64,000 bases of DNA, taken from positions 8,064 through 72,063 of the forward strand of contig CAYYCX010000011.1 in assembly GCA_964470455.1 (NCBI GenBank). The letters are read 5' to 3'. The number at the start of each line of letters is the position of its first letter. Within the stretch, counting starts at the first letter, position 1. Source of the stretch: JAWXBM01 sp964470455 (lineage in GTDB: Bacteria; Pseudomonadota; Gammaproteobacteria; Xanthomonadales; SZUA-36). The notes under the pieces were generated by a model. The model was given only the letters and a program-made list of their open reading frames with translations. It searched no databases and was not told where the DNA came from. The translations under genes and the position numbers were made by a program. Positions 10,268 to 19,760 of this stretch are shown here, in pieces.

Positions 10268-10687
10268 TCAGCCCTTGGGCTTCGCATCAGCCGACTCAAA
10301 ACGCAATGAGGCTGAATTGATGCAGTAGCGCAAGCCCGTCGGCGGCGGACCATCCGGAAAAACATGCCCCAGGTGCGCATCGCATTGCGGGCAGAGTAAC
10401 TCCACGCGGTTCATGCCATGGCTGTAATCGGGGCGGTGCACAATGCCTGCATCCTCCAGTTCCGAGCTGAAGCTGGGCCAGCCGCACCCGGCGTTGAACT
10501 TGCTGCCGGAATCAAACAGCGTATGGCCACAGCACACGCACACATAGCGTCCATCGTCCCAGTGCTCTTCGTATTCGCCACTGAACGGGCGCTCGGTGCC
10601 GGCCTGGCGGGTGACACGGAACTGTTCCGGTGTAAGCTGTTCCCGCCATTCGGCATCAGTACGCCGGATTTTTTTGCCGTCATTCAT
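10268..10687 (-). CDS. msrB: peptide-methionine (R)-S-oxide reductase
   Basis: 139 residues, full length for MsrB, which reduces the R-epimer of methionine sulfoxide with thioredoxin. Two CxxC pairs (CVCC and CPQC) form the structural zinc site, GCGWPSF is the family block, and the catalytic cysteine lies in RYCINSASL near the C-terminus. No signal peptide is seen, so it should be cytosolic. It is the first gene of the minus-strand group that continues into the VOC and DUF2007 genes. Confidence 0.96.
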   Translation of the reverse strand: MNDGKKIRRTDAEWREQLTPEQFRVTRQAGTERPFSGEYEEHWDDGRYVCVCCGHTLFDSGSKFNAGCGWPSFSSELEDAGIVHRPDYSHGMNRVELLCPQCDAHLGHVFPDGPPPTGLRYCINSASLRFESADAKPKG

Positions 10688-10820
10688 GTCTGCTTGCCAT
10701 GCCTCGCCTGATACCCGGCCATTATCGCATCCCTGTCAAGCCATGCGCCGTGCTGCTTGCCGCCATGCCCGGGCGAACTTCACTTGCACCACCAGCGCGC
10801 GCCGGGGATGATTCGCAGCC

Positions 10821-11897
10821 ATGAAAGCCCACTCCAACCTGCCGCTGGCGCCGCTGGCCCTGCTCGCCATGACGCTGCTGCTGACCGCGAGCTGCAGCAC
10901 CCTGAGCTATTACGGACAGGCAATCTCCGGTCACCTGTCTCTCATGCACCAGCGGCAGGACGTCAGCCAGGTGCTGGATGATCCGCAAACCGAACCGGGT
11001 CTGGCTTCGAAGCTGAGGCTGGCGGAGAGCATTCTGCAGTTTGCCGGGACCGAATTGATGCTGGATGCGCATGGCAGCTACCGTCAGCTGGTGGTGACCG
11101 GCAAGCCGGCCGTCAGCTGGAATGTGGTGGCGGCTCCGGAGTTCTCGGTGGAACCCAAAACGTGGTGCTTTCCGGTGGCAGGCTGCGTGCCGTATCGCGG
11201 TTACTTCAAGCAGGAGAAGGCGCAGGCATTTGCCGAGCACCTTCGCGGTGGAGGGCTGGATGTCGACCTTTCCCCGGTCGCCGCCTATTCCACCCTCGGC
11301 TGGTTTGATGACCCGCTGCTGGACACCATGCTGGATTACCCGCCCAGCCAGCTGGCAGCGGTGCTGATCCACGAACTCGCGCACCAGAAACTGTACGTGG
11401 AGGGCGACACAGCGTTCAATGAATCCTTTGCTGAGTTCGTGGAATCACTGGGCGTTGAACAGTGGCTGCAAGACACCGGGCAGGCCGATGAGCTACGGAA
11501 CTGGACCCTGCGCCGCCAGGCGGAACCGCAATTCACCCGTCTGCTGGCGTCCACCCGCGAATCGCTTGCCAGCCTGTATGCCAGCGGCCAGGTACCGGCC
11601 GTCATGCGCCAGGAGAAACAGGCCACGCTGGCCGCGCTGCTGCAACAGTACCGGCTGTTGGTTGAACAGGAGTGGCAGGGCCGGGATTATTTTGGCGGGT
11701 GGCTGGACGGTGAACTCAACAATGCCAAGCTTGCACTGGCCACATCCTATGCGGGTGGCAGCTGCGCCTTTCGCGGCCTTTACCGGCAGGCGTATGGCCG
11801 GCTGGAGGATTTCTATACGCTGGCGGAGCAGCAGGCCGCCCTCAGCCAGTCGCAACGCACTGCCTGGCTGCAGGCGCCCTGCGAACAGGCGCGTTGA
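10821..11897 (+). CDS. lipoprotein aminopeptidase (COG4324/PF10023 family)
   Basis: 358 residues. The N-terminus is a lipoprotein signal with the lipobox TASC at about residues 28-31, so the mature protein is probably tethered to a membrane on the periplasmic side. The zinc motif HELAHQ and the following FNESFAEFVE, which brings a glutamate ligand, are the hallmark of the predicted aminopeptidase family PF10023. Substrate unknown. It ends about 80 bases ahead of lptD. Confidence 0.88.
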   Translation: MKAHSNLPLAPLALLAMTLLLTASCSTLSYYGQAISGHLSLMHQRQDVSQVLDDPQTEPGLASKLRLAESILQFAGTELMLDAHGSYRQLVVTGKPAVSWNVVAAPEFSVEPKTWCFPVAGCVPYRGYFKQEKAQAFAEHLRGGGLDVDLSPVAAYSTLGWFDDPLLDTMLDYPPSQLAAVLIHELAHQKLYVEGDTAFNESFAEFVESLGVEQWLQDTGQADELRNWTLRRQAEPQFTRLLASTRESLASLYASGQVPAVMRQEKQATLAALLQQYRLLVEQEWQGRDYFGGWLDGELNNAKLALATSYAGGSCAFRGLYRQAYGRLEDFYTLAEQQAALSQSQRTAWLQAPCEQAR

Positions 11898-11977
11898 CAC
11901 CCTGCGCGGCGTTTGCGTCTGTTGGTAAACTGTGACACCTTAGCCCGCTAACCGCCCCGGCCGTAAAGACTCCAAGA

Positions 11978-14212
11978 GTGAAGCTCCAAATCCTTCGAAA
12001 TTTCAGCCGATTGCTGGCAGGCTTGCTGGCCGCAAGTCCGGCAATTGCAGCAATGGCTGAAGAAACCGGAAATCCGGGAGGAGCACTGCCGGCGGCTTCG
12101 GCCCAGGCTGCACCTGCGCTTTCCTGTCCACAACCCGCCATCGCACAGATGATGCCGAAGGCGCCCGACCGCTCACAGGCGCCGATGGTGATCTACGCAC
12201 GCAGCCTGGATGCCGGCAAGCAGGACCAGGCTGTGGCGGAGGGCCATGTCGAGCTGTGGCGTGCTGACCAGCACCTGATGACGGAACGCATTCTCTACAA
12301 CCCCGACAGCGAAGTGGTCACCCTGCCCGGCGCCGTGCACTACCAGGACCAGCAGGTGTGGATAAAAGGCGAGCAGGGTTATTACGATTTTCGCCAGGAG
12401 TCCGGCAATTTCACCCGAATCGACTACGGACTCACCGGGTCCAGCGCCAACGGTTCGGCCGATTCGGTGGAACTGGAGGGCGGAAGCAGCTCCCGCCTGT
12501 TCGGCCTGCTCTACTCCACCTGCCCGGGCGAGTCACCGGTGTGGCTGCTTTCCGCGTCCGAGCTGGAACTGGACCATGACAAGGGCTGGGGCGAGGCGCG
12601 CAACGCCAAGCTGGAATTCTACGGCGTGCCCATCCTGTATGCGCCCTGGTTCACCTTTCCCATCGATGACCGGCGCAAGAGCGGCTTTCTCTATCCCAAC
12701 CTCAGCAACACCAACGACAACGGCATCGAGATCGGAGTACCCTGGTACTGGAACATTGCCCCCAACCAGGATGCCATTATCGAACCGCGTTACTTCACCG
12801 ATCGCGGCCTGATGCTCACCGGCGAATACCGGCTGCTGACGAAACGTACGCGCGGCCAGCTCGAATTCGACTACCTGCACGATGATCGCGATTACCCCGA
12901 TTCGCGCCATCACTTCAAACTCGAGCACTTTGCCAAGCCCTGGCGCAAGTGGTCCACACGCCTCCTGGTTGACCGGGTCAGTGACGATACCTACTTCCAG
13001 GATTTCGGCAACAGCATCTACCAGACTTCGCTGCAGTACCTCTACAGCACGGCCACAGTAACCGGCGCCGGTCGTTACTGGCGGCTGGAGATGCTGGCCG
13101 ATACCTTCCAGGTCATCGATGAGGGCGTGCTGGCGCGGAACGAGCCTTACAAGCGTTTGCCACGTGTGCTGTTGCAGGCCGACAAGCCCTTTGGCAGCAG
13201 CGGCTTCGGCGCCAGCCTGGATTCCGAATTGGTGTATTTCGATCGCGACGTGGGCCTGACGGGCGCACGCTTTGACCTGCTGCCCAGCCTCTACTGGGAA
13301 AAGCACACCAGCTGGGGCTTCATCAAACCGCGCGCCGCCTATCGCTACACAGCTTACAGCCTGGAAGACCTGGGCATGGCCATTGCGGCGCCGCTGGTGG
13401 ACGACGCGCCTTCACGCGGCACGGGAATTTTCAGCGTGGATTCGGGCCTGGTGTTTGACCGCAACAACGCCGACGGCAGTACGCAGACGCTGGAGCCGCG
13501 ATTGTATTACCTGTACGTGCCCTATGAAAACCAGGATGACCTGCCGCTGTTCGATACCGGCGAGATGACCTTCGGCTTCAGCCAGCTGTTCAACACCAAC
13601 CGCTTTGCCGGCGCCGACCGCCAGGGCGATGCCAACCAGCTGGCGCTGGCGGTCAGCAGCCGCAACTATGACTCAGCCAGCGGCGACATGCGCTGGAGCG
13701 TCAACGCCGGGCAGATTTTTTACCTGGAGCCGCTGCGCCTGCAACTCGAGAGCCAGCCCGGCTTCAGCGAGGACCTGTCGCCCTTCATCGTCGATTTCAA
13801 CTGGTATGCCTCGAGCCGCATCACCGCCCGCACCGGGGCGCAATGGAATTGGGAGCAATCGCAGGTCGATGTGGCGAGCTTTGGCGTGAGCTACACCGGC
13901 AAGGAAGGCCTCCGCGCCAGTTTTGATTACCGTTTCCGGCGCGACCGCGTTGACCAGTTCGACCTGCGCGCCTACTGGCCGGTGAATGAAAGCTGGCGGC
14001 TGATGTCGCAGGTGAATTACTCCTTTGAAGATTCGGAGATGCTGGAACTGCAGGGCGGCCTTGAGTACGAAAGCTGCTGCTGGGCATTGCGCACCGTGAT
14101 GCGCCGTTACCTGAAAAACCGCGAGGGCGATTACCGCAACGGTATTTATGTGGAACTGAACCTCAAGGGCCTGGCCAGTGTCGGAACCCGGGCACGCGAC
14201 CTGTTTGACTGA
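11978..14212 (+). CDS. lptD: LPS-assembly outer-membrane protein LptD
   Basis: 744 residues, close to the usual LptD length. A signal peptide (residues 1 to about 24) is followed by a periplasmic OstA/LptA-like beta-jellyroll (about 65-175) and a large C-terminal barrel. The block LEFYGVPILYAPWFTFPIDD is diagnostic. Cysteines are present near the mature N-terminus (SCPQ), in CPGES and as the adjacent pair ESCCW near the C-terminus, allowing the two interdomain disulfides LptD needs. The start is GTG at 11978, chosen because it gives an intact signal peptide; the first ATG (12052) would remove it. It heads the surA-pdxA-rsmA-apaG operon. Confidence 0.95.
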   Translation: MKLQILRNFSRLLAGLLAASPAIAAMAEETGNPGGALPAASAQAAPALSCPQPAIAQMMPKAPDRSQAPMVIYARSLDAGKQDQAVAEGHVELWRADQHLMTERILYNPDSEVVTLPGAVHYQDQQVWIKGEQGYYDFRQESGNFTRIDYGLTGSSANGSADSVELEGGSSSRLFGLLYSTCPGESPVWLLSASELELDHDKGWGEARNAKLEFYGVPILYAPWFTFPIDDRRKSGFLYPNLSNTNDNGIEIGVPWYWNIAPNQDAIIEPRYFTDRGLMLTGEYRLLTKRTRGQLEFDYLHDDRDYPDSRHHFKLEHFAKPWRKWSTRLLVDRVSDDTYFQDFGNSIYQTSLQYLYSTATVTGAGRYWRLEMLADTFQVIDEGVLARNEPYKRLPRVLLQADKPFGSSGFGASLDSELVYFDRDVGLTGARFDLLPSLYWEKHTSWGFIKPRAAYRYTAYSLEDLGMAIAAPLVDDAPSRGTGIFSVDSGLVFDRNNADGSTQTLEPRLYYLYVPYENQDDLPLFDTGEMTFGFSQLFNTNRFAGADRQGDANQLALAVSSRNYDSASGDMRWSVNAGQIFYLEPLRLQLESQPGFSEDLSPFIVDFNWYASSRITARTGAQWNWEQSQVDVASFGVSYTGKEGLRASFDYRFRRDRVDQFDLRAYWPVNESWRLMSQVNYSFEDSEMLELQGGLEYESCCWALRTVMRRYLKNREGDYRNGIYVELNLKGLASVGTRARDLFD

Positions 14213-14299
14213 AGCGGGCGAGGCCAGGCAGTCCTGGCTTGCGGCAGCGAAGCGTGGCAAATAGTGTTGACCGGCCTGGGCGTGTAAAATGATGCGCTT

Positions 14300-14323
14300 G
14301 GGGACGTGCCTGGGGACGTGCCT
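14300..14323 (+). repeat. 12-bp tandem duplication in the lptD-surA spacer
   Basis: GGGGACGTGCCT occurs twice in direct succession, at 14300-14311 and 14312-14323, in the 163-bp gap ahead of surA. It looks like a simple slippage duplication. It lies in what would be the surA leader, so it could affect mRNA structure. Confidence 0.7.
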
Positions 14324-14375
14324 CGGCGCCGGCTCCTTGCAGGCCGGCTGAACCACCGAATTTCTGGAGAAGCGT

Positions 14376-15728
14376 TTGAACAGTTGTGAATTCATGAAGG
14401 CGCGAAAGCTCTTCCCGACCCTCTCTCTTGCTGTCCTGTTGGCAGGTTCCTGCGGCCTGCAGGCGCAGGTTTCCAATACCGCCGTGCCGGCACCGTCGGT
14501 GAAACCGCTGGATTCCATCGTCGCGCTGGTGGATGAAGATGTCATCATGCGCAGCGAACTGGACCTGGCCATGGAAGGCATCATCGAGCGGATCCGGGCC
14601 AGCGGCGAAGCCATGCCGCCCCAGCATTTGATTGAAAGCCAGGTATTGGAGCGGTTGATTGTGCGCGAACTGCAGGTGCAGAAAGCCCTGCAGACCGGCA
14701 TCCGCGTCAGCGACGCCGACATCGACCAGGCCCTGGTCAACCTGGCGCAGCAGAACAACATCACCGTGCAGCAGATGCGCCAGGTCATCGAGCAGGATGG
14801 CGAAGATTTCGCCGAATTCCGCCGCAATATCGGCGAGGAACTGATGACCGAACGCCTGCGCCAACGCATCGTCAATGGCATGCAGCCGGTCACCGATACC
14901 GAAGTGGACATCCTGCTGGCATCGGAAGACTCGAACGGCGGCGAATACAATATTTCGCACATCATGATCGCCATTCCGGAAGGCTCAACGCCGCAACAGA
15001 TTTCCGCCGCGGAGGCCAAGGCCAATGATGTATACACCAAGCTGGAAGGCGGCCTGGATTTTGCCTCGGCGGCCATCAGCTACTCTTCCAGCCAGGAAGC
15101 GCTGGAAGGCGGCGAGGTGGGCTGGCGCGACCTGAACAGCATTCCGGCCTTTTTTGCCGATGCCATCCGCGACCTGAAACCCGGCGAGTTCAGCAAGCCC
15201 ATTCGCAGCCCGGCCGGCTTTCACATCCTGAATGTGAACGACTACCGTGAGCAGCGCCAGGTGGTGATCAAGGAATACCACGCCCAGCACATCATGATCG
15301 AGATCAATGAACTGGTCGGCGCGCGCGTAGCCATGGACCAGATCATGGACATTCGCGAACGCCTCAACGCCGGCGAGGATTTCGCCGCGCTGGCCAAGGA
15401 GTTTTCGGATGACGTGAGTACCGCCAACCTGGGCGGTGACATGGGCTGGTTCCCGCCCCAGGCCTATGGCGACCGCGTCGAGCAGACCCTGCTGGGGCTG
15501 AAGGAAGGCGAGATCAGCGAACCGTTCCAGACCATGGCCGGCTGGCACATCATCCAGCTGCTGGGCACCCGGGAAACCGACCGCACGGAAATGGCCATTC
15601 GTGAAGAGGCCCGCGAAAAAATCCGCCAGCAGAAAGCCGAACTGGAAATTGAAAAGACCCTGCGCCAGTTCCGCGATGAGGCCTTCGTGGAAATCCGGTT
15701 GCCCGGCGCGGAGAACGCATCAGGCTGA
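14376..15728 (+). CDS. surA: periplasmic chaperone / peptidyl-prolyl isomerase SurA
   Basis: About 450 residues: signal peptide, N-terminal chaperone domain beginning SIVALVDEDVIMRSELD, two parvulin PPIase domains (roughly residues 185-285 and 295-395), and a C-terminal helix. It escorts outer-membrane proteins, including LptD, to the Bam complex. The ribosome-binding site GGAGA at 14366-14370 sits 5 bases before a TTG at 14376 but 23 before the ATG at 14394, so I prefer TTG. The ATG would give a shorter start, MKARKLF, with an equally good signal peptide. Confidence 0.95.
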   Translation: MNSCEFMKARKLFPTLSLAVLLAGSCGLQAQVSNTAVPAPSVKPLDSIVALVDEDVIMRSELDLAMEGIIERIRASGEAMPPQHLIESQVLERLIVRELQVQKALQTGIRVSDADIDQALVNLAQQNNITVQQMRQVIEQDGEDFAEFRRNIGEELMTERLRQRIVNGMQPVTDTEVDILLASEDSNGGEYNISHIMIAIPEGSTPQQISAAEAKANDVYTKLEGGLDFASAAISYSSSQEALEGGEVGWRDLNSIPAFFADAIRDLKPGEFSKPIRSPAGFHILNVNDYREQRQVVIKEYHAQHIMIEINELVGARVAMDQIMDIRERLNAGEDFAALAKEFSDDVSTANLGGDMGWFPPQAYGDRVEQTLLGLKEGEISEPFQTMAGWHIIQLLGTRETDRTEMAIREEAREKIRQQKAELEIEKTLRQFRDEAFVEIRLPGAENASG

Positions 15729-15754
15729 AGCGTACTGCACCGGCCCGGCGTGTC

Positions 15755-16747
15755 ATGAACCCATCACAAGCGTTACTGGCAGTCACGCCGGGTGAGCCGG
15801 CAGGCATCGGCCCTGAGATCCTCGTCAAGCTCGCGGCGGAACGGCCCGACCTGCCGCTGCTGGCGATTGCCGATGCCGCAATGCTGCAGCGCACCTCCGA
15901 ATCCCTGGGCCTGGACGTTGTCGTTCATTCCTGGCAACCCGGCCAGGAATGGCCCGCCACGGGCCTGGCCTGCTGGCACATACCCCTGGCCCAACCGGAA
16001 ATACCGGGCCATCCCGACCCGGCCAATGCGCCCTATGTGCTGCAAACCCTTCGGCAAGCTGTCGGGTTGTTGCGCTCTGGCCTCGCCGGCGCGCTGGTCA
16101 CCGGCCCGGTCAACAAGGCAGTGATCAACGAGGCGGGAATTGCTTTCACCGGCCACACCGAATTCCTGCAGGAACTCGCTGGTGTGCCGCAGGTGGTGAT
16201 GATGCTGGCGGCACCCGCGTTGCGCGTCACCCTGGTCACCACTCACCTCCCTCTGCGCCAGGTGGCCGATGCCATTACGCCAGGCAACGTTGAAGGCTGT
16301 ATCCGCATCACCGCACAGGACCTGCAGCGCAAATTCGGCATTGCCAGGCCGCGCCTGCAGGTGCTGGGCCTGAACCCACACGCGGGTGAAGGCGGGCATT
16401 TGGGGCATGAGGATGACGCCATCATTGCGCCCGCCATTGCACGTTGCCGCGCCGATGGCATCGAGGCCATCGGCCCGGTTCCGGCAGATACGGCATTCAA
16501 TCCGCCGCGGCTGCAGCAATGCGATGCAGTGGTAGCCATGTACCACGACCAGGGCCTGCCGGTACTCAAGCATGCTGGCTTCGGGCAATCGGTGAACGTG
16601 ACCCTGGGGCTACCCTTTATCCGCACCTCTGTGGACCACGGCACCGCGCTGGATATCGCCGGCCAGGGCGTGGCCGATGCCGGCAGCCTGCTGCACGCGG
16701 TGCTGATGGCCCGCGACATGATGGCAAAAACCGGCTGCGTCGCATGA
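15755..16747 (+). CDS. pdxA: 4-hydroxythreonine-4-phosphate dehydrogenase
   Basis: 330 residues, family length. PdxA oxidises 4-phosphohydroxy-L-threonine in the DXP-dependent pyridoxal phosphate pathway. Visible motifs are GEPAGIGPEI at the start, GHTEFLQ, and the metal-binding YHDQGLPVLK. It follows surA by 26 bases and precedes rsmA by 10, as in the conserved gammaproteobacterial operon. Confidence 0.96.
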   Translation: MNPSQALLAVTPGEPAGIGPEILVKLAAERPDLPLLAIADAAMLQRTSESLGLDVVVHSWQPGQEWPATGLACWHIPLAQPEIPGHPDPANAPYVLQTLRQAVGLLRSGLAGALVTGPVNKAVINEAGIAFTGHTEFLQELAGVPQVVMMLAAPALRVTLVTTHLPLRQVADAITPGNVEGCIRITAQDLQRKFGIARPRLQVLGLNPHAGEGGHLGHEDDAIIAPAIARCRADGIEAIGPVPADTAFNPPRLQQCDAVVAMYHDQGLPVLKHAGFGQSVNVTLGLPFIRTSVDHGTALDIAGQGVADAGSLLHAVLMARDMMAKTGCVA

Positions 16748-16757
16748 AGCAAGGCTC

Positions 16758-17531
16758 GTGAATCACCGGGCGCGCAAACGCTTCGGGCAGAATTTCCTGG
16801 TGGATGCGCAGGTCATCGCCCGCATCATCAGTTCAATCAACCCGCAGCCCGCTGAATTGCTGGTGGAAATCGGCCCCGGCCAGGCTGCGCTCACCCGCCC
16901 GCTGCTGCAAACCGGCGCCGAACTGCACCTGGTGGAAATCGACCGGGACCTTACCGAAGGCCTGCGCCAGCTACTGTTGCTGTATCCGAACGGACACCTG
17001 CACAGCGCCGACGCCCTGCGGCTGGACTTCGGCGAGCTGCTGCAAGGTCGCCGCTTCCGGCTGATCGGCAACCTGCCCTATAACATCTCCACGCCGTTGC
17101 TGTTCCACGTGCTGCAATGGCAGCCGCAAATCATCGACATGCACTTCATGCTGCAGAAAGAACTGGTGGACCGGATGGTTTCGAGTCCCGGCAGCAAGGC
17201 CTGGGGGCGGCTGGCCATCATGTGCCAATATCATTGCGAGGTCACGCGCCTGTTCGATGTTCCGCCGGGCGCGTTTTCACCGGCGCCCAGGGTGCAATCC
17301 AGCATCGTTCGGCTGGTGCCGCATTCCGTGCCGCCGGTGGATGTTCCCGATATGAAAAAATTCCAGCAACTGGTAACCCAGGTGTTCAACCATCGCCGCA
17401 AGACGCTGCGCAACTGTCTCAAGGGCCTGGTGGACGTGGAGCGGGTTGAAGCGCTGGGCATCGATCCGGGACTGCGGCCGGAAATGCTCAGCCTGGCCGA
17501 CTTCGCCGCCATTTCGCGCCTGATGAACTAA
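16758..17531 (+). CDS. rsmA: 16S rRNA (adenine1518-N6/adenine1519-N6)-dimethyltransferase
   Basis: 257 residues. RsmA/KsgA dimethylates two adjacent adenosines in helix 45 of 16S rRNA. Visible motifs: RKRFGQNFLVD at the start, the SAM-binding VEIGPGQAALT, and the catalytic NLPYNIS. The start is a GTG at 16758, preceded by AAGG at 16751-16754; no ATG fits the conserved N-terminus. It also lies in the lptD operon. Confidence 0.97.
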   Translation: MNHRARKRFGQNFLVDAQVIARIISSINPQPAELLVEIGPGQAALTRPLLQTGAELHLVEIDRDLTEGLRQLLLLYPNGHLHSADALRLDFGELLQGRRFRLIGNLPYNISTPLLFHVLQWQPQIIDMHFMLQKELVDRMVSSPGSKAWGRLAIMCQYHCEVTRLFDVPPGAFSPAPRVQSSIVRLVPHSVPPVDVPDMKKFQQLVTQVFNHRRKTLRNCLKGLVDVERVEALGIDPGLRPEMLSLADFAAISRLMN

Positions 17532-17570
17532 ACTGGCATTACAGCCGTCAATGGTTGGGTTGAACACGAA

Positions 17571-17939
17571 GTGGTAAGCACGATGCAACAGGTGGATGTC
17601 TTTCCGCAGCCTCTATTCCTCGGTGAACAACAGGGAAGCTTCGCCTTTGCCTACGAAATCACCATCACCAACCGGATGCACGAACCGGTGCGCCTGCTGA
17701 ACCGGCACTGGATCATCACCCATGGCAATGGCCAGATTGAAGAGGTGTACGGCGAGGGCGTGGTGGGCCAGACGCCCCGACTGGAACCGGGTGAGTCGTT
17801 CACCTATTCCAGCGGTGCATTGATTCCGACACGCAATGGCTCCATGGCCGGAAGTTACGAATTCACCACTGATACCGGCCAGCGCTTCAAGGTGCCGATC
17901 CCGGAGTTCGTGCTGGCGGCGCCTGAATCCCTGCACTGA
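17571..17939 (+). CDS. apaG: ApaG family protein
   Basis: 118-122 residues with an immunoglobulin-like fold. The blocks FAYEITITN, LLNRHWIITHGNG and GEGVVGQTPRLEPGE are highly conserved in ApaG. The exact biochemical role is unsettled; it has been linked to Co2+/Mg2+ resistance and lies next to apaH in most relatives. The start may be GTG at 17571 or ATG at 17583; neither has a strong ribosome-binding site. It is the last gene of the lptD operon here, because apaH is displaced by an opposing gene. Confidence 0.93.
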   Translation: MVSTMQQVDVFPQPLFLGEQQGSFAFAYEITITNRMHEPVRLLNRHWIITHGNGQIEEVYGEGVVGQTPRLEPGESFTYSSGALIPTRNGSMAGSYEFTTDTGQRFKVPIPEFVLAAPESLH

Positions 17940-17971
17940 GATTGCCGGGCCGGTGTTCCCGCCAACAGCCC

Positions 17972-19585
17972 TCAGGGCTGTTGCTGCAACGCAGCCTGCA
18001 ACTCGCCCAGGTGTCTGGCATAGCGTTGCCAGTGGCCCACGCCGCGAGAGTGTATCGGTTCGCGTACCTGCATGGCGCTGGCAGTATTCACCGCCCGGCG
18101 GGCAGTCTGCGGGCTGAGACAGGCGGGTTCAAACTCCAGCCCGGCAAACTCCAGCAGCCGGCGCGTCTGGGTTTCCGGTTCACGCACCAGGTCTTCGTAT
18201 TGCACCGACATCACCCTTTCCGGCGCAAACTGCTCCCAGAAGTCCATATGCGATTCAAAATCGTGCCAGTAATCCGCCAGGCTGCGCAGGTCGTACAGGA
18301 ATTCAGAACCTCCCATCAGCAATTGCCGGTAACAGCTCCAGCAGACATCCATGGCTTCACGCCGTACGCCCACCACCAGGGCATCCGGCAGCATGGACAG
18401 GATGGCGCCAATGTACGGCAGGTTGCCGGGCAGCTTGTCGGTGAAAACCGGCGTGTCGCGAGTCCAGATCCGGCAGCGGAGCAGGTATTCCAGGCCGAGT
18501 CGGGACCAGTCGGCGGCACCCAGTTGCCCCATCCAGCTCACCAGGCCTGAGGATTGTCGGGCTGATTCCGCGCCGATCAGCTGCGGAACCCACGGCAGCT
18601 CGCTGGCAGCCGTGACCTGGCTGTGTGCCGCCAGGACCTGCTCCACCAGCGTCGAACCGGAGCGTGGCAGGGAAATGATGAAGATCGGGCGCGGCCCGCT
18701 CCAACTTTCCGGGCGCTGTTTCGCACCCCTGAAGTGGGCTGAACCCTGAACCACCTGCTGCAGGCTGTGTAACCAGTTCCGGAACTGGCTGCGGTCCCAG
18801 GGTTCACGCTGGCTGGCCAGCCGGTTGCCGGCCTGGTAATGGGCAAATGCCCGGTCGATGTCATCGCGCTGGTCCAGGGCGCTGGCCAGGGCAAACTCAA
18901 ACAGGGTTTGCTGCCGGGCTGTCCGGCCCTGCTGGCCATACTGCTGTTGCAAGGCCTCGAATTCGGCATCGCTGAAACTGCCGGCCTTGAGGTTGGACAA
19001 GGACCACCAGCCGGTGCCATCGGCGGGATCGACGGCGATCGCCCGCCGGTAGCAGGCGGCCGCCTCATCGGCTTTGCCCAGCGCCTTACAGACATCGCCC
19101 AGGACAATCAGCGCGGCATAATGCTGCGGCGCCAGTTCGAGTGTTCTGCGTAAAGGCTGCTCGGCGTCGGCGGTTTGCCCGGTCTGCTTGCAGGCCCGCC
19201 CCAGGTTGAAATAGAAAGTGGCCCGGTCGCGCGGCGTGATTTCATGTTCCGCGCGCGTTTCCAGCTTGGGCCTGGCGGACAGCAGTATATCCAGCGCCTC
19301 GGTGAAGCGATTCAGGTTCAGTAGCACGCCGGCCAGGTCACTGGCCGCCATGGCGGAGCCGGGCTGCAGCGCTGCTGCGCGGCGCAGGTGCGGTTCAGCC
19401 GCTTCGGGCTGTCCCACCTGCACCAGGCCGATACCCAGTGCGCGCAGCACTTCGGGCTGGTCGGGCTCCTGCTGCGCCAGTTCCCGCAGCAATTGCAGTG
19501 CCTGCTGGTGCTGTCGCGCGCGAAACAGGCCGGTGGCCTGCTTCAGGCCGGCCTTGAAGGAATGATGCATGGAAGGCTCGCTCAT
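17972..19585 (-). CDS. TPR-repeat sulfotransferase
   Basis: About 537 residues. The N-terminal half (roughly 20-240) is made of tetratricopeptide repeats with typical spacing (LGIGLVQVGQPEAAEPHLRR, FNLGRACKQTGQTADAEQPL). The C-terminal half is a sulfotransferase: FIISLPRSGSTLVEQVL is the 5'-phosphosulfate loop for PAPS. I chose the ATG at 19585 (MSEPSMHHSF); the frame runs open to 19687 but that extension looks non-coding. The gene is inserted against the direction of apaG and apaH. PAPS could come from the Sat-CysC protein at 50.5-52.2 kb. The acceptor is unknown. Confidence 0.88.
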   Translation of the reverse strand: MSEPSMHHSFKAGLKQATGLFRARQHQQALQLLRELAQQEPDQPEVLRALGIGLVQVGQPEAAEPHLRRAAALQPGSAMAASDLAGVLLNLNRFTEALDILLSARPKLETRAEHEITPRDRATFYFNLGRACKQTGQTADAEQPLRRTLELAPQHYAALIVLGDVCKALGKADEAAACYRRAIAVDPADGTGWWSLSNLKAGSFSDAEFEALQQQYGQQGRTARQQTLFEFALASALDQRDDIDRAFAHYQAGNRLASQREPWDRSQFRNWLHSLQQVVQGSAHFRGAKQRPESWSGPRPIFIISLPRSGSTLVEQVLAAHSQVTAASELPWVPQLIGAESARQSSGLVSWMGQLGAADWSRLGLEYLLRCRIWTRDTPVFTDKLPGNLPYIGAILSMLPDALVVGVRREAMDVCWSCYRQLLMGGSEFLYDLRSLADYWHDFESHMDFWEQFAPERVMSVQYEDLVREPETQTRRLLEFAGLEFEPACLSPQTARRAVNTASAMQVREPIHSRGVGHWQRYARHLGELQAALQQQP

Positions 19586-19696
19586 GGCGCACAGTATCCC
19601 GGCTGGCCCGGCAGCATCGCAAGTGATGAACGCGACAATCGCCCTGGGGACATTGGATATGCCCGCGTCGATGGTCGATGCTCTCACAGTTTCAGT

Positions 19697-19726
19697 TTGT
19701 CGCGGCGCTGAAACCCTGTGTTAAAT
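19697..19726 (+). promoter_or_regulatory. candidate sigma-70 promoter for apaH
   Basis: TTGTCG at 19697-19702 and TTAAAT at 19721-19726 are separated by 18 bases, 34 bases upstream of the apaH start. apaH has lost its link to the lptD operon here, so an own promoter is expected. Identified by eye only. Confidence 0.45.
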
Positions 19727-19760
19727 TGCCCGCAGGAATGCAGACAAGAACAACAGAGCC

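Noticed and set aside
14257..14295. Promoter with TTGACC and TAAAAT ahead of surA
   Set aside because: The two boxes are only 12 bases apart, too close for a sigma-70 promoter.
13673..15076. 467-codon open frame on the minus strand across lptD and surA
   Set aside because: Shadow of two well-supported genes; no coherent domain.
17963..17983. 9-bp hairpin CAACAGCCC/GGGCTGTTG at the apaG - sulfotransferase junction
   Set aside because: Good stem but no T-tract on either strand and it includes the sulfotransferase stop codon; not called as a terminator.
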